A DNA stretch of 64,000 bases from Micavibrio sp. TMED2 (GCA_002168225.1 NHBH01000009.1:505609-569608); one strand, 5' to 3'. Positions 20,161 to 30,972 are shown, numbered from the stretch's first letter. The notes: generated from the letters alone by a model not told the origin. Program-made: numbers and translations.

Positions 20161-20634
20161 ATGTCCGAATCCATGCGTGAGCAATTCACCGCCAGCCTGA
20201 AATCCGCGATGAAGTCGCAGGACAAGATCGCCATGTCCACATTGCGCCTGATCATGGCCGCACTGAAGGACCGCGATGTGGCCGCACGCAGCAAGGGCAA
20301 TTATGACGGTATAAACGAGGACGAAATCCTTGCCATGCTGCAAAGCATGATCAAGCAGCGTCAGGACAGCATTGCCCTCTATGAACAGGGCGGTCGTTGC
20401 GAACTGGCGGAGCAGGAGCGGAATGAGGTGGAGATTATCCAGCAGTTCCTGCCACAGCAGCTTGAGGGCGATGAACTGTCCAAGGTGATCGACGATGTCC
20501 TGACCGAGATTGATGCCCATAGTATCAAGGATATGGGCAAGGCGATGGGTGCGCTGAAGTCCCGTTACGCCGGTCAGATCGATTTCGGCAAGGCCAGCCA
20601 ACTGGTCAAACAGCGCCTCGCCGGTGCTGCCTGA
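20161..20634 (+). CDS. GatB/YqeY domain-containing protein
   Basis: The 157-residue protein is a stand-alone YqeY family member: helical and charged, with IAMSTLRLIMAALKDRDVAAR near the N-terminus and a C-terminal DMGKAMGALKSRYAGQIDF segment with the KxR-G features of the tRNA-binding tail of GatB. Related domains in GatB help amidotransferase bind mischarged tRNA; the role of the free protein is uncertain. It precedes dnaG by 130 nt, an arrangement I recall as common (yqeY-dnaG-rpoD). Confidence 0.92.
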   Translation: MSESMREQFTASLKSAMKSQDKIAMSTLRLIMAALKDRDVAARSKGNYDGINEDEILAMLQSMIKQRQDSIALYEQGGRCELAEQERNEVEIIQQFLPQQLEGDELSKVIDDVLTEIDAHSIKDMGKAMGALKSRYAGQIDFGKASQLVKQRLAGAA

Positions 20635-20658
20635 TCCGGTTTCGGGCTGTCGTCGAAG

Positions 20659-20690
20659 TTATCCACAGTACATGCACCGTGTTATCCGCG
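20659..20690. promoter_or_regulatory. DnaA box (perfect) and a near match upstream of dnaG
   Basis: At 20659-20667 the sequence is TTATCCACA, a perfect R-type DnaA box (TTATNCACA). A second, weaker element, TTATCCGCG, lies at 20682-20690 in the same orientation. Both fall between yqeY and dnaG, about 75-105 nt before the dnaG start codon. Control of the primase/sigma operon by DnaA is inferred, not shown. Confidence 0.6.
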
Positions 20691-20764
20691 CCTTTTGCCG
20701 GTTCTGCCGGTAATTGGCCGTGGTATGCTGGTGCTTGCCTGATCGCTGACGTAGAACTGAGCGC

Positions 20765-22645
20765 ATGAGCATCACGCCGGAATTCCTCGATGAACTGCGT
20801 CACCGCCTGCCCGTATCGCAGGTGGTCGGTCGGCATGTGCAGTTGAAACGGCAGGGCCGGGAATTTGCCGGTCTCAGCCCGTTCAACAAGGAAAAGACCC
20901 CATCCTTCACGGTCAATGACCAGAAGCAGTTCTATCACTGCTTTTCCAGCGGCAAGCATGGCGACATCATCAGTTTTGTTATGGAGGTCGAGGGGCTGTC
21001 ATTCCCCGAGGCGGTGGAATCCCTCGCCGCACAGGCCGGGATGGACGTGCCGAAGCCGACACCGCAACAGGCAGAGCAGGCCGAGCGCGCCAAGACCCTG
21101 CATGATGTCTGCGAGGCCGCTTGCGTCTATTTCGAGGCCAGCCTGCAAGCGCCGGAAGGTCGCGCCGCGCTGGAGTATGTCAGGGCGCGCGGGCTTGATG
21201 ATGCGACCATTGCCCGGTTCCGGATCGGCTATGCCCCCGGTGACCGGCAGGCCATGCGTCAGGCGCTGAAGGATCAGGGCTTTGACGATGCCATGATGAT
21301 CGAGGCCGGGTTGGTCAAGAAATCCGAATATGGCAACAAGGAGCCTTTCGCCTTCTTCTCCAACCGTCTGCTGTTTCCGGTCACTGACCGGCGCGGTCGG
21401 GTTGTTGCCTTTGGCGGACGGTTGCTTGATGGCGACGGGCCGAAATACCTGAACTCCCCGGATACCCCGCTGTTTCACAAGAGCAAGCTGCTCTACAACA
21501 TGGCGAGCGCCCGGCAATATGCCGGCAAGGGCCATACGGTCATCGTGGTCGAAGGGTATATGGACGTTATCGCCATGGCCCGCGCCGGGTTCGAGGGTGC
21601 GGTAGCACCGCTCGGCACGGCCCTGACCGAGGACCAGATTGCCGAGGCATGGCGTATTGCCGGTACCGGTGGTGCGGCCCCGATCCTGTGCTTTGATGGC
21701 GATGCCGCCGGTCAGCGCGCGGCATTCCGGGCGGTGGAGCGGGTGCTGCCCTATCTGCAGCCGGACAAGACCGTGCGTTTTGCCACCATGCCTGCGGGCG
21801 AAGACCCCGACAGCCTGATCAAATCCGGCGGCAAGCAGCAGTTGCTCGCCTGTCTGAAACAGACCGAGGCGCTGGTCGACAAGCTCTGGCAGATGGAGTT
21901 GCAGAGCCGGGAACTTACCACGCCGGAGGCATGGGCCGGGCTGAAGGCGGCGCTGGGCAAGCGGGTGGCTACCATCGAGCATGCCGAGTTACAGCGCTTC
22001 TATGCCGATGAAATGTACAGCCGGGTCAAGGATGCGTCCTATCAGCAGCGGCAGGCCAAGCGTGGCGGCAATGCCAATGCGGGCGGTTATGGAGGCTCTT
22101 ATTCCGGCGGTCGCAGATTTGGCCGTGGCGGTGTGCCCTTGCCGCCGCCGGTAAAACCGCGCAAGCCGGTGTCCTCATCACCCTTCGAGTATCGGGTCAT
22201 TCTGAAGACCCTGATCAATCATCCCGGGTTGATCGACGAATATGAAGCGGCGGTATGCGATCTGGTTATGGGCGATCCCGGACTGTCCACCCTGCGTGAC
22301 CAGATGATCGATGTCTGGGCCGATGATCCCGAAGTGACAGCGGAGGCGCTGGCTGATGCCCTGTCAGCGCGCGGGCTGGACGATGTGCTCGGACGGTTGC
22401 AGCAGGGGCAGGGGATTGAAGTTCTCGGTTTTGCCAAGCCGTCCGCCCCCCTGCGTGAGGCACGCAAGGGACTTGCGGAAGCCTTTGCCCATCTGCATCG
22501 CAAGGCACTCGGTGAGGAATTGTCCCAGACCGCCCGGCGCTTCGGCGTGACGGAGGAGGCCTCGGCTGATGATGATATTGACCGCTGGCGATCACTGCAT
22601 GAGGAGTTGGATCAGGCCCGGCTGACCGCCCATGAGGGGGAATAG
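20765..22645 (+). CDS. dnaG: DNA primase DnaG
   Basis: The 626-residue protein has an N-terminal CHC2-type domain, a Toprim core (VIVVEGYMDVIAMARAGF, then LCFDGDAAGQRAA with the acidic metal sites), and a C-terminal helicase-binding region after a Gly/Arg-rich linker (about residues 435-470). It makes RNA primers at the replication fork. The zinc motif is degenerate: the four ligand positions read S38, N41, C59 and S62 in place of Cys-His-Cys-Cys at exactly the expected spacing. The gene precedes rpoD, as in the macromolecular synthesis operon. Confidence 0.97.
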   Translation: MSITPEFLDELRHRLPVSQVVGRHVQLKRQGREFAGLSPFNKEKTPSFTVNDQKQFYHCFSSGKHGDIISFVMEVEGLSFPEAVESLAAQAGMDVPKPTPQQAEQAERAKTLHDVCEAACVYFEASLQAPEGRAALEYVRARGLDDATIARFRIGYAPGDRQAMRQALKDQGFDDAMMIEAGLVKKSEYGNKEPFAFFSNRLLFPVTDRRGRVVAFGGRLLDGDGPKYLNSPDTPLFHKSKLLYNMASARQYAGKGHTVIVVEGYMDVIAMARAGFEGAVAPLGTALTEDQIAEAWRIAGTGGAAPILCFDGDAAGQRAAFRAVERVLPYLQPDKTVRFATMPAGEDPDSLIKSGGKQQLLACLKQTEALVDKLWQMELQSRELTTPEAWAGLKAALGKRVATIEHAELQRFYADEMYSRVKDASYQQRQAKRGGNANAGGYGGSYSGGRRFGRGGVPLPPPVKPRKPVSSSPFEYRVILKTLINHPGLIDEYEAAVCDLVMGDPGLSTLRDQMIDVWADDPEVTAEALADALSARGLDDVLGRLQQGQGIEVLGFAKPSAPLREARKGLAEAFAHLHRKALGEELSQTARRFGVTEEASADDDIDRWRSLHEELDQARLTAHEGE

Positions 22646-22950
22646 TCGCAATCATGTCGCCCGATTCGTAAAAAAACACCCGGATTTGCGTAATGCGGGT
22701 CGCAAAGCGCGTGAAAAAAATGCAATTATAAGCGTGTGGGGGCTGAAAAATTTTTACAGATGCATTATCTGATGCTGTCCGGCTGAGGAATGACTGGAAA
22801 TAGTCTTGGCCGGTACCACATTATATTCGTCCGCAATCTGCGGATTGGGACATGATGTCCTAACGTCCGGGCTGAACCAGCGCCGGGCTCATGAGCGGGA
22901 ACAGGCCTGACCAGTGCACGGGGCAGGCTAATTGTGAGGTTAGCGTAAGC
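22646..22950. other. dnaG-rpoD intergenic region
   Basis: These 305 bases are AT-richer than the flanking genes, with a run of seven A (about 22670), a run of seven A (about 22713) and the segment AAAAATTTTTACAG near 22746. The region probably holds an rpoD promoter additional to read-through from dnaG. No open frame here looks coding; the upstream extension of the rpoD frame to 22891 has no ribosome site. Confidence 0.5.
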
Positions 22951-25017
<2,067 letters not shown>

Positions 25018-25042
25018 TCCGGTTCCGAACTATCAGAAACAG

Positions 25043-25070
25043 AAAAGCCCCCGTTTCGGGGGCTTTTTTT
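25043..25070 (+). terminator. Rho-independent terminator of rpoD
   Basis: AAAAGCCCCC, a TTT-centred tight loop, then GGGGGC and seven T. The A run on the 5' side means it could also act for the convergent DUF3775 gene. Confidence 0.93.
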
Positions 25071-25098
25071 ATCGGGTAACAATGACATTCGTCGGTAA

Positions 25099-25506
25099 TC
25101 AGCGGCGATACTCGACATCTTCTATGTCGTACTCCAATGCGGCCAGCCCTTCCTCAAGGTAATCGGCCAGCATGGACATGCCGGTGAGATATTGCGGTGT
25201 CCGTTTGTTCCAGCGCTGACGCGCATCCCTGAGGGCGGTTTTCCATTCGCTGGCCTCATAATCGCCGCGGCCCAGCCAGGCGAGGGCAATCAATTCGCAT
25301 TGCTCATCCTCGGAGAGTTGGCGGATAGCGGTTTCCAGTTCCAGATCATCCAGCGGATGGGCACGTTCATCAATCAGCAGGCTCACATCTTCATCCCGTG
25401 GCATGAAGCCGTCATGGGCATCCCGATCAAGCTCATCGGCTTCTTCGGTGGCCCGCATTTTGACGATCATATAGCCAGCCTGTTCCGGTTTCAGGTCCTG
25501 TAGCAT
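25099..25506 (-). CDS. DUF3775 domain-containing protein
   Basis: The 135-residue acidic protein has the DUF3775 pattern: a start of the form LKPEQAGYMIVKMRATEE, a central LSEDEQCELIALAWLGRGDYEASEW, and a C-terminal RTPQYLTGMSMLADYLEEGLAALEY. The family is found mainly in alphaproteobacteria and has no known function. No signal peptide or membrane segment is present. It stands alone, convergent with rpoD across a terminator. Confidence 0.88.
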   Translation of the reverse strand: MLQDLKPEQAGYMIVKMRATEEADELDRDAHDGFMPRDEDVSLLIDERAHPLDDLELETAIRQLSEDEQCELIALAWLGRGDYEASEWKTALRDARQRWNKRTPQYLTGMSMLADYLEEGLAALEYDIEDVEYRR

Positions 25507-25775
25507 GATTACACCTCTTGGTTGTTCACGTTCTTTAAGTCAGTAACCAGTCCCCCTTCACGGCCCGCCAATCCTGCTGCGAGCCATGCTTGATTATGGT
25601 TTGGCACATTTCCCGGCCCAAACCGTTGATCGATATCAATGGTGGCACGGATATTTTTGCTGTCATGCATATTTTGATCCCCATATGGGTCACATGGGCG
25701 TGCTCAACCCTGTCCAACCGGGGGGCGTGCGTGCTAAGTCTTTGACACTACATCGCTGATTTTCCGGTTTTTGCC

Positions 25776-26474
25776 ATGTCTGACAATCAACACAACTCGG
25801 CAAGTTTTGAACAAAACGATCCCAGGTCGTCGAGCGTTCCACCGTTCCGCCGGGAAAATGTCGGACAACAATCGGGTGCTGGAACAGATGCCGGGCAGGG
25901 ACCGCGGGCTGACAGCGGTGATAATACGAAATCGCCACGACAGGCTTTTCTTGATTATGTCTGGTCCGACCGGATGGCTGATTGGCTGCTGGTTTATGTC
26001 AAACGCAACCCGAAGCCCTATGCGAAAACCTATCTGCGGATGGTGGGCAAGCGGAAGCTGTCGGTCCTGACATGGTCGTTTTCAGCATTCTTCTTTTCTT
26101 TCGCCTGGTTCTTCTATCGCCGCATGTGGCTGATCGGCGTGTTGCTCATGGCGATACCGGGGCTGCTGGCGCAGGTCTCGTCGGATTTATCGAATGGTGC
26201 CCTCGTCGCCATTCCCCTTGTTGCCGGAATCATGGGCAAGGGCATGTATCTGAACCGGGCATTCCGACGGATCTACCAGATCGATCAGACAACGCTTTCC
26301 GATGAGGAAAAGCGGACAGCGATAGAAGATATCGGTGGCGTTTCCTATGTCGGTGCCATCCTGGGCGGGATCATGTTGATGGCTATTTATGGTGTCTTGT
26401 TGATGCTGTTGGGTGGGGCATTGCCGTCCGAGATTATTGAGACCCTGTATACACGTCCGGATTTCCTGCAGTAA
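25776..26474 (+). CDS. DUF2628-like integral membrane protein
   Basis: The 232-residue protein begins with about 60 polar residues (Ser/Gln/Asn/Gly-rich) that look disordered. Then come KRKLSVLTWSFSAFFFSFAWFFYRRMW, a pattern seen in DUF2628 proteins where a Trp/Phe-rich helix is followed by FYR-K/RMW, two further hydrophobic segments, and a final one near the C-terminus (GAILGGIMLMAIYGVLLMLL). It is an inner-membrane protein of unknown role. Its stop codon abuts the convergent pseudogene directly, with no intergenic base. Confidence 0.75.
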   Translation: MSDNQHNSASFEQNDPRSSSVPPFRRENVGQQSGAGTDAGQGPRADSGDNTKSPRQAFLDYVWSDRMADWLLVYVKRNPKPYAKTYLRMVGKRKLSVLTWSFSAFFFSFAWFFYRRMWLIGVLLMAIPGLLAQVSSDLSNGALVAIPLVAGIMGKGMYLNRAFRRIYQIDQTTLSDEEKRTAIEDIGGVSYVGAILGGIMLMAIYGVLLMLLGGALPSEIIETLYTRPDFLQ

Positions 26475-27446
26475 TTACTGCACCGGTATTCGTACACGCG
26501 GGCGTCGGGTTGCGAGCCAGACACCGGTTGACGCAATCACCATGCCGACCAGCTGGATCACGGTCAGTTGCTCATCGAACATCAGCCAGGCAATCAGCGC
26601 TGCCACCGGCGGGACGAGATAGAACAGCGTTGCCACGCGCGATGCTGCACCATGGCGCAGCATGATGACCAGCAGGCTGATGGCACCGATCGACAGCACC
26701 AGCACCAGCCATGACAGCGCGAAGATCAGCTCGCCGCTCCAGATCACCTCATTGGTCTCAAAGATCAGGGCTAGCGGTATGGTGACGATAAAGGCGCCGA
26801 TATACTGGTAGAGCGCACCGGATCAGAGCGGCACATTCTGGGCCTTGGCCCGCTGCAGGATGGTGCCGAGGGTAATGGCAACCAACCCGCCACCGCAGGT
26901 GATAACGGTAATCAGGCTGATGCCGGAATGATTGTTTCCATCACCGAAAATGGCCTGCAAGCCGGGCGACAGTACGCCGATCACACCGAGCAGCCCAAGC
27001 AGCAGCCCGGCCCATTGGCGCAGACTGACCCGTTCATTGAGCAGAACTCCGGCGAGCAGCGCAGTGAGGATCGGTTGCAACCCGACAATCACGGCGGCGA
27101 TACCGGCGGGCATGCCGACACTGATCGACCAGAATACCGCGCCCAGATAACAGGCATGGATCAGAATGCCGATAACGACACTGTAGAATGCGGTCTGACG
27201 GTCAATGCGCTGTGGCCGCAGGATTGCCATGGCCAGCAGTACTAGCGCAATGACCAGCACATAGCGCAAGGTGAGAAAGGTCAGCGGCTCAACATAGGGC
27301 AGGCCGTATTTGGCGCCGATAAAGCCGGTAGACCACAATGGCACAAACATCGCCGGCATCAGGCGCAGATACAGCGGCTGTGTAGCTGTTTCCGGTGTGC
27401 CGGGCGTTGCCGTGGCGCCGGTCATGTTATCTGGCGTGCTGGACAT
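26475..27446 (-). pseudogene. DMT-superfamily (EamA) transporter gene interrupted by an in-frame TGA
   Basis: Both halves of one ten-TM EamA transporter lie in the same frame: residues before the break end AKAQNVPL, then TGA at 26825-26823, then SGALYQYIGAF continuing without any shift. Without the stop the protein would be 323 residues, the usual length. In homologues I recall, an Arg commonly sits in this loop (DLRSGN-like), so a single CGA to TGA change explains the stop. The rest of the frame is intact, so the mutation looks recent, or it is a sequencing error. Selenocysteine insertion is unlikely. Start chosen at the ATG complementary to 27444-27446. Confidence 0.85.
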
Positions 27447-27613
27447 GATATTGATCAGAGGCTGGCGGTTTGAATGGCACAATAGAGACGTTGCCCATTC
27501 ATGGGCACTCGACATACCACATCTGATGCGGGGAGCGTGAATGCTTGATGCATGCCGATGCGCATGGGGGCTTTCCACCGCGCGCCTGATCCGCTAAACA
27601 GCATCCCGTGGTT

Positions 27614-27690
27614 GGGCCTGTAGCTCAGTTGGTTAGAGCGGACCGCTCATAACGGTCTGGTCGGGGGTTCAAGTCCCTCCGGGCCCACCA
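27614..27690 (+). tRNA. tRNA with CAU anticodon, probably tRNA-Ile2 (lysidine-modified)
   Basis: The 77-nt gene folds into a standard cloverleaf with the anticodon loop CTCATAA and an encoded CCA end. The acceptor stem GGGCCTG pairs with CGGGCCC and has C4-G69 and C5-G68, reported determinants for TilS recognition of tRNA-Ile2, so I favour Ile2 over elongator Met. Initiator tRNA is excluded because the anticodon stem lacks the GGG/CCC run. Confidence 0.85.
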
Positions 27691-27693
27691 TTT

Positions 27694-28500
27694 TCAGGCG
27701 TTTGGATCCTTGTGCGCCAGAACCCAGATGTCTTCATTCCCGTGCTGACCTTCTATGAACCCTGTTTCGCGGCGGGTCAGGTGCAGGCCTGTGTCCTTGA
27801 GCAGGGGCGCTATCTGATCCGCTTCAATCCAGCCATAGGTCAGCTGCTCGACGCTTTCGGCTACAATGCGGCGATTGTTATCCATAAGTTGATACTTCAC
27901 GCTGATATCGCAGCGTTGCGCAGCATGGTCTGCAGAGTGACCAATTGATTGGGCAGTCAGAATTGCCTGATGGCTTGGAAGAGGTATTGTGGTGCGCGAG
28001 TTTGTCAGTTCGCTGACGTCCAGTGTGGTTGCCAGTGTATCGCGCTTGATCAGATGCAGCACGGCACGCCCGTCTGGTGCCATATGTTCGGCGATCCGGG
28101 CAAGGCCGGCGCGCCGCTGTTCCATGGTCAGCAGATGGCTGAAGCTGTAGAATGGCGCAATAATCAGATCGAACCTGCCATCCAGCGAAAAGTCACACAT
28201 ATCGGCCTGAAGGAAATGGACCTTGCCCAAGGCCACATTATTCGCCAGCTTGAGCCTTGCCTGTTCAAGCATTGGTGCCGACAGGTCAACGCCACAGATG
28301 GTATGGCCCCGTTCGGCCAATGCCGCTGTCACCCGACCGGTTCCGCAGCCCAATTCCAGAATGCGCGCCGGTTGTTTACCAGCGAGTTGGACATAAAACC
28401 CTATTTCGCCGTTCAACTGATCACCGGCACAGGCGGTCATGATGTCATAGAAGGTCAGGCTGAAGGAGTTTTCAGCGTAATAGGGGCGGGGCTGTGGCAT
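27694..28500 (-). CDS. Class I SAM-dependent methyltransferase
   Basis: With the ATG at 28500 the product has 268 residues; another in-frame ATG lies at 28515. Motif I is ARILELGCGTGRVTAALAERG, followed by an acidic residue at the end of beta-2 (ICGVDLSAPML), a motif around LQADMCDF, and FDLIIAPFYSFSHL. These are the Methyltransf_25-like features of small-molecule methyltransferases. The substrate is unknown. The gene ends 3 nt from the 3' end of the tRNA on the opposite strand and lies 30 nt behind the HPt-like gene. Confidence 0.85.
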   Translation of the reverse strand: MPQPRPYYAENSFSLTFYDIMTACAGDQLNGEIGFYVQLAGKQPARILELGCGTGRVTAALAERGHTICGVDLSAPMLEQARLKLANNVALGKVHFLQADMCDFSLDGRFDLIIAPFYSFSHLLTMEQRRAGLARIAEHMAPDGRAVLHLIKRDTLATTLDVSELTNSRTTIPLPSHQAILTAQSIGHSADHAAQRCDISVKYQLMDNNRRIVAESVEQLTYGWIEADQIAPLLKDTGLHLTRRETGFIEGQHGNEDIWVLAHKDPNA

Positions 28501-28530
28501 GACATGTCCAAGCATTGCCAATAGCGGCAA

Positions 28531-29133
28531 TCAGGCGATGTCCTTCATGCTTTCGTCGAGCATTTTGCCGGCTTCCTCGCCGCCATGCTTTTCCAGCGCT
28601 TTCTTGAGTTCGCTGGCGAGCAGTCGACCCTCTTCACCGCCATCACCCTTGATCTTGCGATGCAGGACAATGCTGATCGTATCCACATGGGCGCGGATCA
28701 GGACCATCTGGTTGCTGTTTGCGCTCTGCATGCTGTCGGTATAGCGGCACAGGGACTGACCGAAGGCCGTGATCAGGTCATAGCCGAAGGTGGTGCCCAG
28801 TGATTGCACGTCATTGGCAACCTTGGACAGGCGCTTCAGAACACCTGCCTGCTGCTCTTCGGGTACTTCCATCAGTTCCTGGGTGACGGCATTCAGGATA
28901 TCCAGATCACGCTCGACATTGTCAGGGTATTCCGGCGCATACTTGTTGATGGCCGATTGGGCCTTGTCCAGCACGCGACGGTCAAGTTGACCATTGCCGC
29001 CCTCATGGCGCGAGCCACCGGCCTTTTCCCGCAGGCGGTTGATCCGGTTATAGATCTGGACCTTGGTGCCCGTGCTGCCGTCATCTGACGCTTCGGCACC
29101 GTTTTCCGGGTTGTTCGGCTCAATCTCGCTCAT
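28531..29133 (-). CDS. HPt-like protein lacking the phosphorylatable histidine (putative)
   Basis: This 200-residue protein has a polar N-terminus and an all-helical remainder. The segment LKRLSKVANDVQSLG followed by TTFGYDLITAFGQSLCRY resembles the histidine phosphotransfer motif of alphaproteobacterial HPt proteins (AHDxKGxGGxFGYxL in those I recall). In this reading N107 replaces the phosphorylated His and Q110 replaces the usual Lys. Its start codon lies inside the 3' end of the response-regulator gene (14-nt overlap), so the two are translationally coupled. The HPt assignment is inference from a short pattern; the operon link is direct. Confidence 0.6.
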   Translation of the reverse strand: MSEIEPNNPENGAEASDDGSTGTKVQIYNRINRLREKAGGSRHEGGNGQLDRRVLDKAQSAINKYAPEYPDNVERDLDILNAVTQELMEVPEEQQAGVLKRLSKVANDVQSLGTTFGYDLITAFGQSLCRYTDSMQSANSNQMVLIRAHVDTISIVLHRKIKGDGGEEGRLLASELKKALEKHGGEEAGKMLDESMKDIA

Positions 29134-29713
29134 TGATAACCTCTACTAATCCGCTATCGCTCTTGCGACGCTCCTGACCGGGCGGAAGCATTTCCTGACG
29201 CCGGCGGTCTGGGCCAAAATATTTGTCAGTCTTAACAAATGGCCGGGGCCGATCGATAACCGAAATCAGCCGACTGGCTATCGTATTAACGGAAAACGGC
29301 TTGGCCAGAAACTCATTTGCGCCATTATCGCGTGCATAGCGAATATGTTTCGGCTCTGTAAAACCGCCCATCATGATAAACGGCATGAATCGTGTGCGGT
29401 CACGCTTATGCTGCCTGACCCATTTGAGAAGGTCAACGCCGCTGCCACTTTTAAGAAACAGCTCGCTGATGATGATGTCGATTTCCGGGTGGCGTCCGTC
29501 TTCTGCGAGTGAGGCGCTCAACTGCACCAGATTCTGGCCGTCCAGAACATCACTCGCGGTCATTACCCGTCCCACCTCCAGCCCCTTGAGGATCGAGGTC
29601 ACGAGCTTGAGGACGAATTCATTATCGTCAACGACCAGTATGCTCATCCTCGACAGGTGCAGGGTCTGCGCCTTGGCGGAGGTACCGACTGTCTGATTGG
29701 AAGGATTGTTCAT
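29120..29713 (-). CDS. Receiver-domain response regulator with Glu at the phosphoacceptor site
   Basis: The 197-residue protein has one CheY-like receiver (about residues 22-150) and a short tail with YFGPDRRRQE, as seen in single-domain alphaproteobacterial regulators. The acidic pair is D29-D30 (ILVVDDN) and the conserved lysine K138 (EFLAKPF) is present. The phosphoacceptor position, however, reads IIISELF, so E84 stands in for Asp, and the conserved Thr/Ser of beta-4 is Gly (FIMMGGFTE, G116). The domain should not take phosphate from a histidine kinase and may mimic the active form. It overlaps the HPt-like gene by 14 nt. Confidence 0.88.
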   Translation of the reverse strand: MNNPSNQTVGTSAKAQTLHLSRMSILVVDDNEFVLKLVTSILKGLEVGRVMTASDVLDGQNLVQLSASLAEDGRHPEIDIIISELFLKSGSGVDLLKWVRQHKRDRTRFMPFIMMGGFTEPKHIRYARDNGANEFLAKPFSVNTIASRLISVIDRPRPFVKTDKYFGPDRRRQEMLPPGQERRKSDSGLVEVINERD

Positions 29714-29737
29714 AGTGAAATTATTATAGCATCGGTG

Positions 29738-30484
29738 TTACGCGACATATCCTAGCTTAAGTGTAAGCGGGAATTGAGATTTTTTGGTACTGTTTTTGTC
29801 CCATATTGCGCTTAATGTGTTCATCAGGTCATCAACCGGATTGTTGCCGACCTCGCGAATATAGCGCTGGGTGGCTGACCAGCTCTCGAGATAACCGCGC
29901 AGAATATCAAGGCTCCACTCCCGCTCGATTGACATAACCGGCGGTGCAATGCCGGAAAACGGGAAGGCGAGATCACGGTAGCCGTTTTCCACATGCCGCC
30001 GTTCCGGTGGCCAGTGCTCACCGAGCACATCCCCATAGAGTTCACTGATCGGGCCATCTATTGCCGGATCATTGAAACTGTTCAGCCCATAGGAAATGGC
30101 GGCAATCACCGCGCCGGGCCGGGCAACGCGCCTGACCTCGGCATAGAACGCCTCCAGCGGCAGCCAGTGCAGCGCCTGTGCGATGGTGATGAGGTCGACT
30201 GTGCCATCCTCGACCGGCAGCCGATCGGCCGGGGCGCAGTGATAGGTGACATTGGCGGCTGGCTGGGCCTGATCTATCTGGCTCTGCGAGGCATCTATCC
30301 CGATCACCTGATCAAAATGTTTTGCCAGTCCGATGGCGGCCTGCCCATTTCCTGTCGCGATGTCCAATGCGCAGTGCCGGGCAGGGACCTGTGCCGCCAG
30401 ATACTCGAACAGGGCGTCCGGATAGGTCGGTCGCGACTGGGCATAGGCCGTGGATTGGGTGGAGAAATGATCCTTGAAGTTCAT
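29738..30484 (-). CDS. Class I SAM-dependent methyltransferase (trans-aconitate methyltransferase-like)
   Basis: Starting at the ATG at 30484, preceded by AGGCG, the protein has 248 residues. It shows FKDHFSTQSTAYAQSRPTYP at the N-terminus, motif I ALDIATGNGQAAIGLA, then VIGIDASQSQIDQA, and TIAQALHWLPLEAFYAEVRRV, the Methyltransf_11 pattern with the aromatic HW typical of the Tam/TMT1-like group. The substrate is not known. It is upstream of the response-regulator gene on the same strand. Confidence 0.87.
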   Translation of the reverse strand: MNFKDHFSTQSTAYAQSRPTYPDALFEYLAAQVPARHCALDIATGNGQAAIGLAKHFDQVIGIDASQSQIDQAQPAANVTYHCAPADRLPVEDGTVDLITIAQALHWLPLEAFYAEVRRVARPGAVIAAISYGLNSFNDPAIDGPISELYGDVLGEHWPPERRHVENGYRDLAFPFSGIAPPVMSIEREWSLDILRGYLESWSATQRYIREVGNNPVDDLMNTLSAIWDKNSTKKSQFPLTLKLGYVA

Positions 30485-30597
30485 ATGACGCCTGATAACT
30501 GTCTGTTGTTGTCGGTTGGTACCGATCAACCAACTGCAGCATTTCAAATATCAGGAAGCTGGGCAAGCTTGCGTGGTCAGCCAAGCGGTTGCTGTGC

Positions 30598-30972
30598 TCA
30601 GAGCGGTGTCGCATCGGTTGCCGCAACGAGGGCCAGACCCCAAGCGGTGACGGCGAGATAGCTGGTGATCCTGGCGGTGTGCAGATAGGTGGTGCGCAGG
30701 GCCGAGCTGATGATCTGCTGGATGCGTTCTTCCGGCAGATCGGTTTTCCAGTCGAGCATCAGCCAGACTTCCGTGCGTTTGTACGGGGTACGGTCGGCGT
30801 TATAGCCCTTGATCGCCAGTACAGCGGCCACGATGCCGAGCATCACGGCACCGGCCCGCAATGACAGGCTCGGTTCATACATCAGGGCAAACATGGTCAG
30901 GCCTATGCCAAGGGCGGCAAAGCCGACCCCGCGAATTACTGAAATACGGGCACAGTATTCAACCTGATCCAT
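30598..30972 (-). CDS. Small membrane protein of unknown function
   Basis: From the ATG at 30972 the product has 124 residues. Two hydrophobic segments near the N-terminus (residues about 12-30 and 40-58), a charged middle (NADRTPYKRTEVWLMLDWKTDLPEER), and a last hydrophobic segment near the C-terminus suggest a three-TM inner-membrane protein with the charged part on one face. I do not recognise the family. It is separated from the flanking genes by about 110-140 nt. Confidence 0.7.
   Translation of the reverse strand: MDQVEYCARISVIRGVGFAALGIGLTMFALMYEPSLSLRAGAVMLGIVAAVLAIKGYNADRTPYKRTEVWLMLDWKTDLPEERIQQIISSALRTTYLHTARITSYLAVTAWGLALVAATDATPL

Noticed and set aside
26823..26825. Selenocysteine insertion at the TGA of the DMT gene
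   Set aside because: TGA is an ordinary stop in many genes here, the position is normally not Cys in such transporters, and no SECIS-like hairpin is evident after it.
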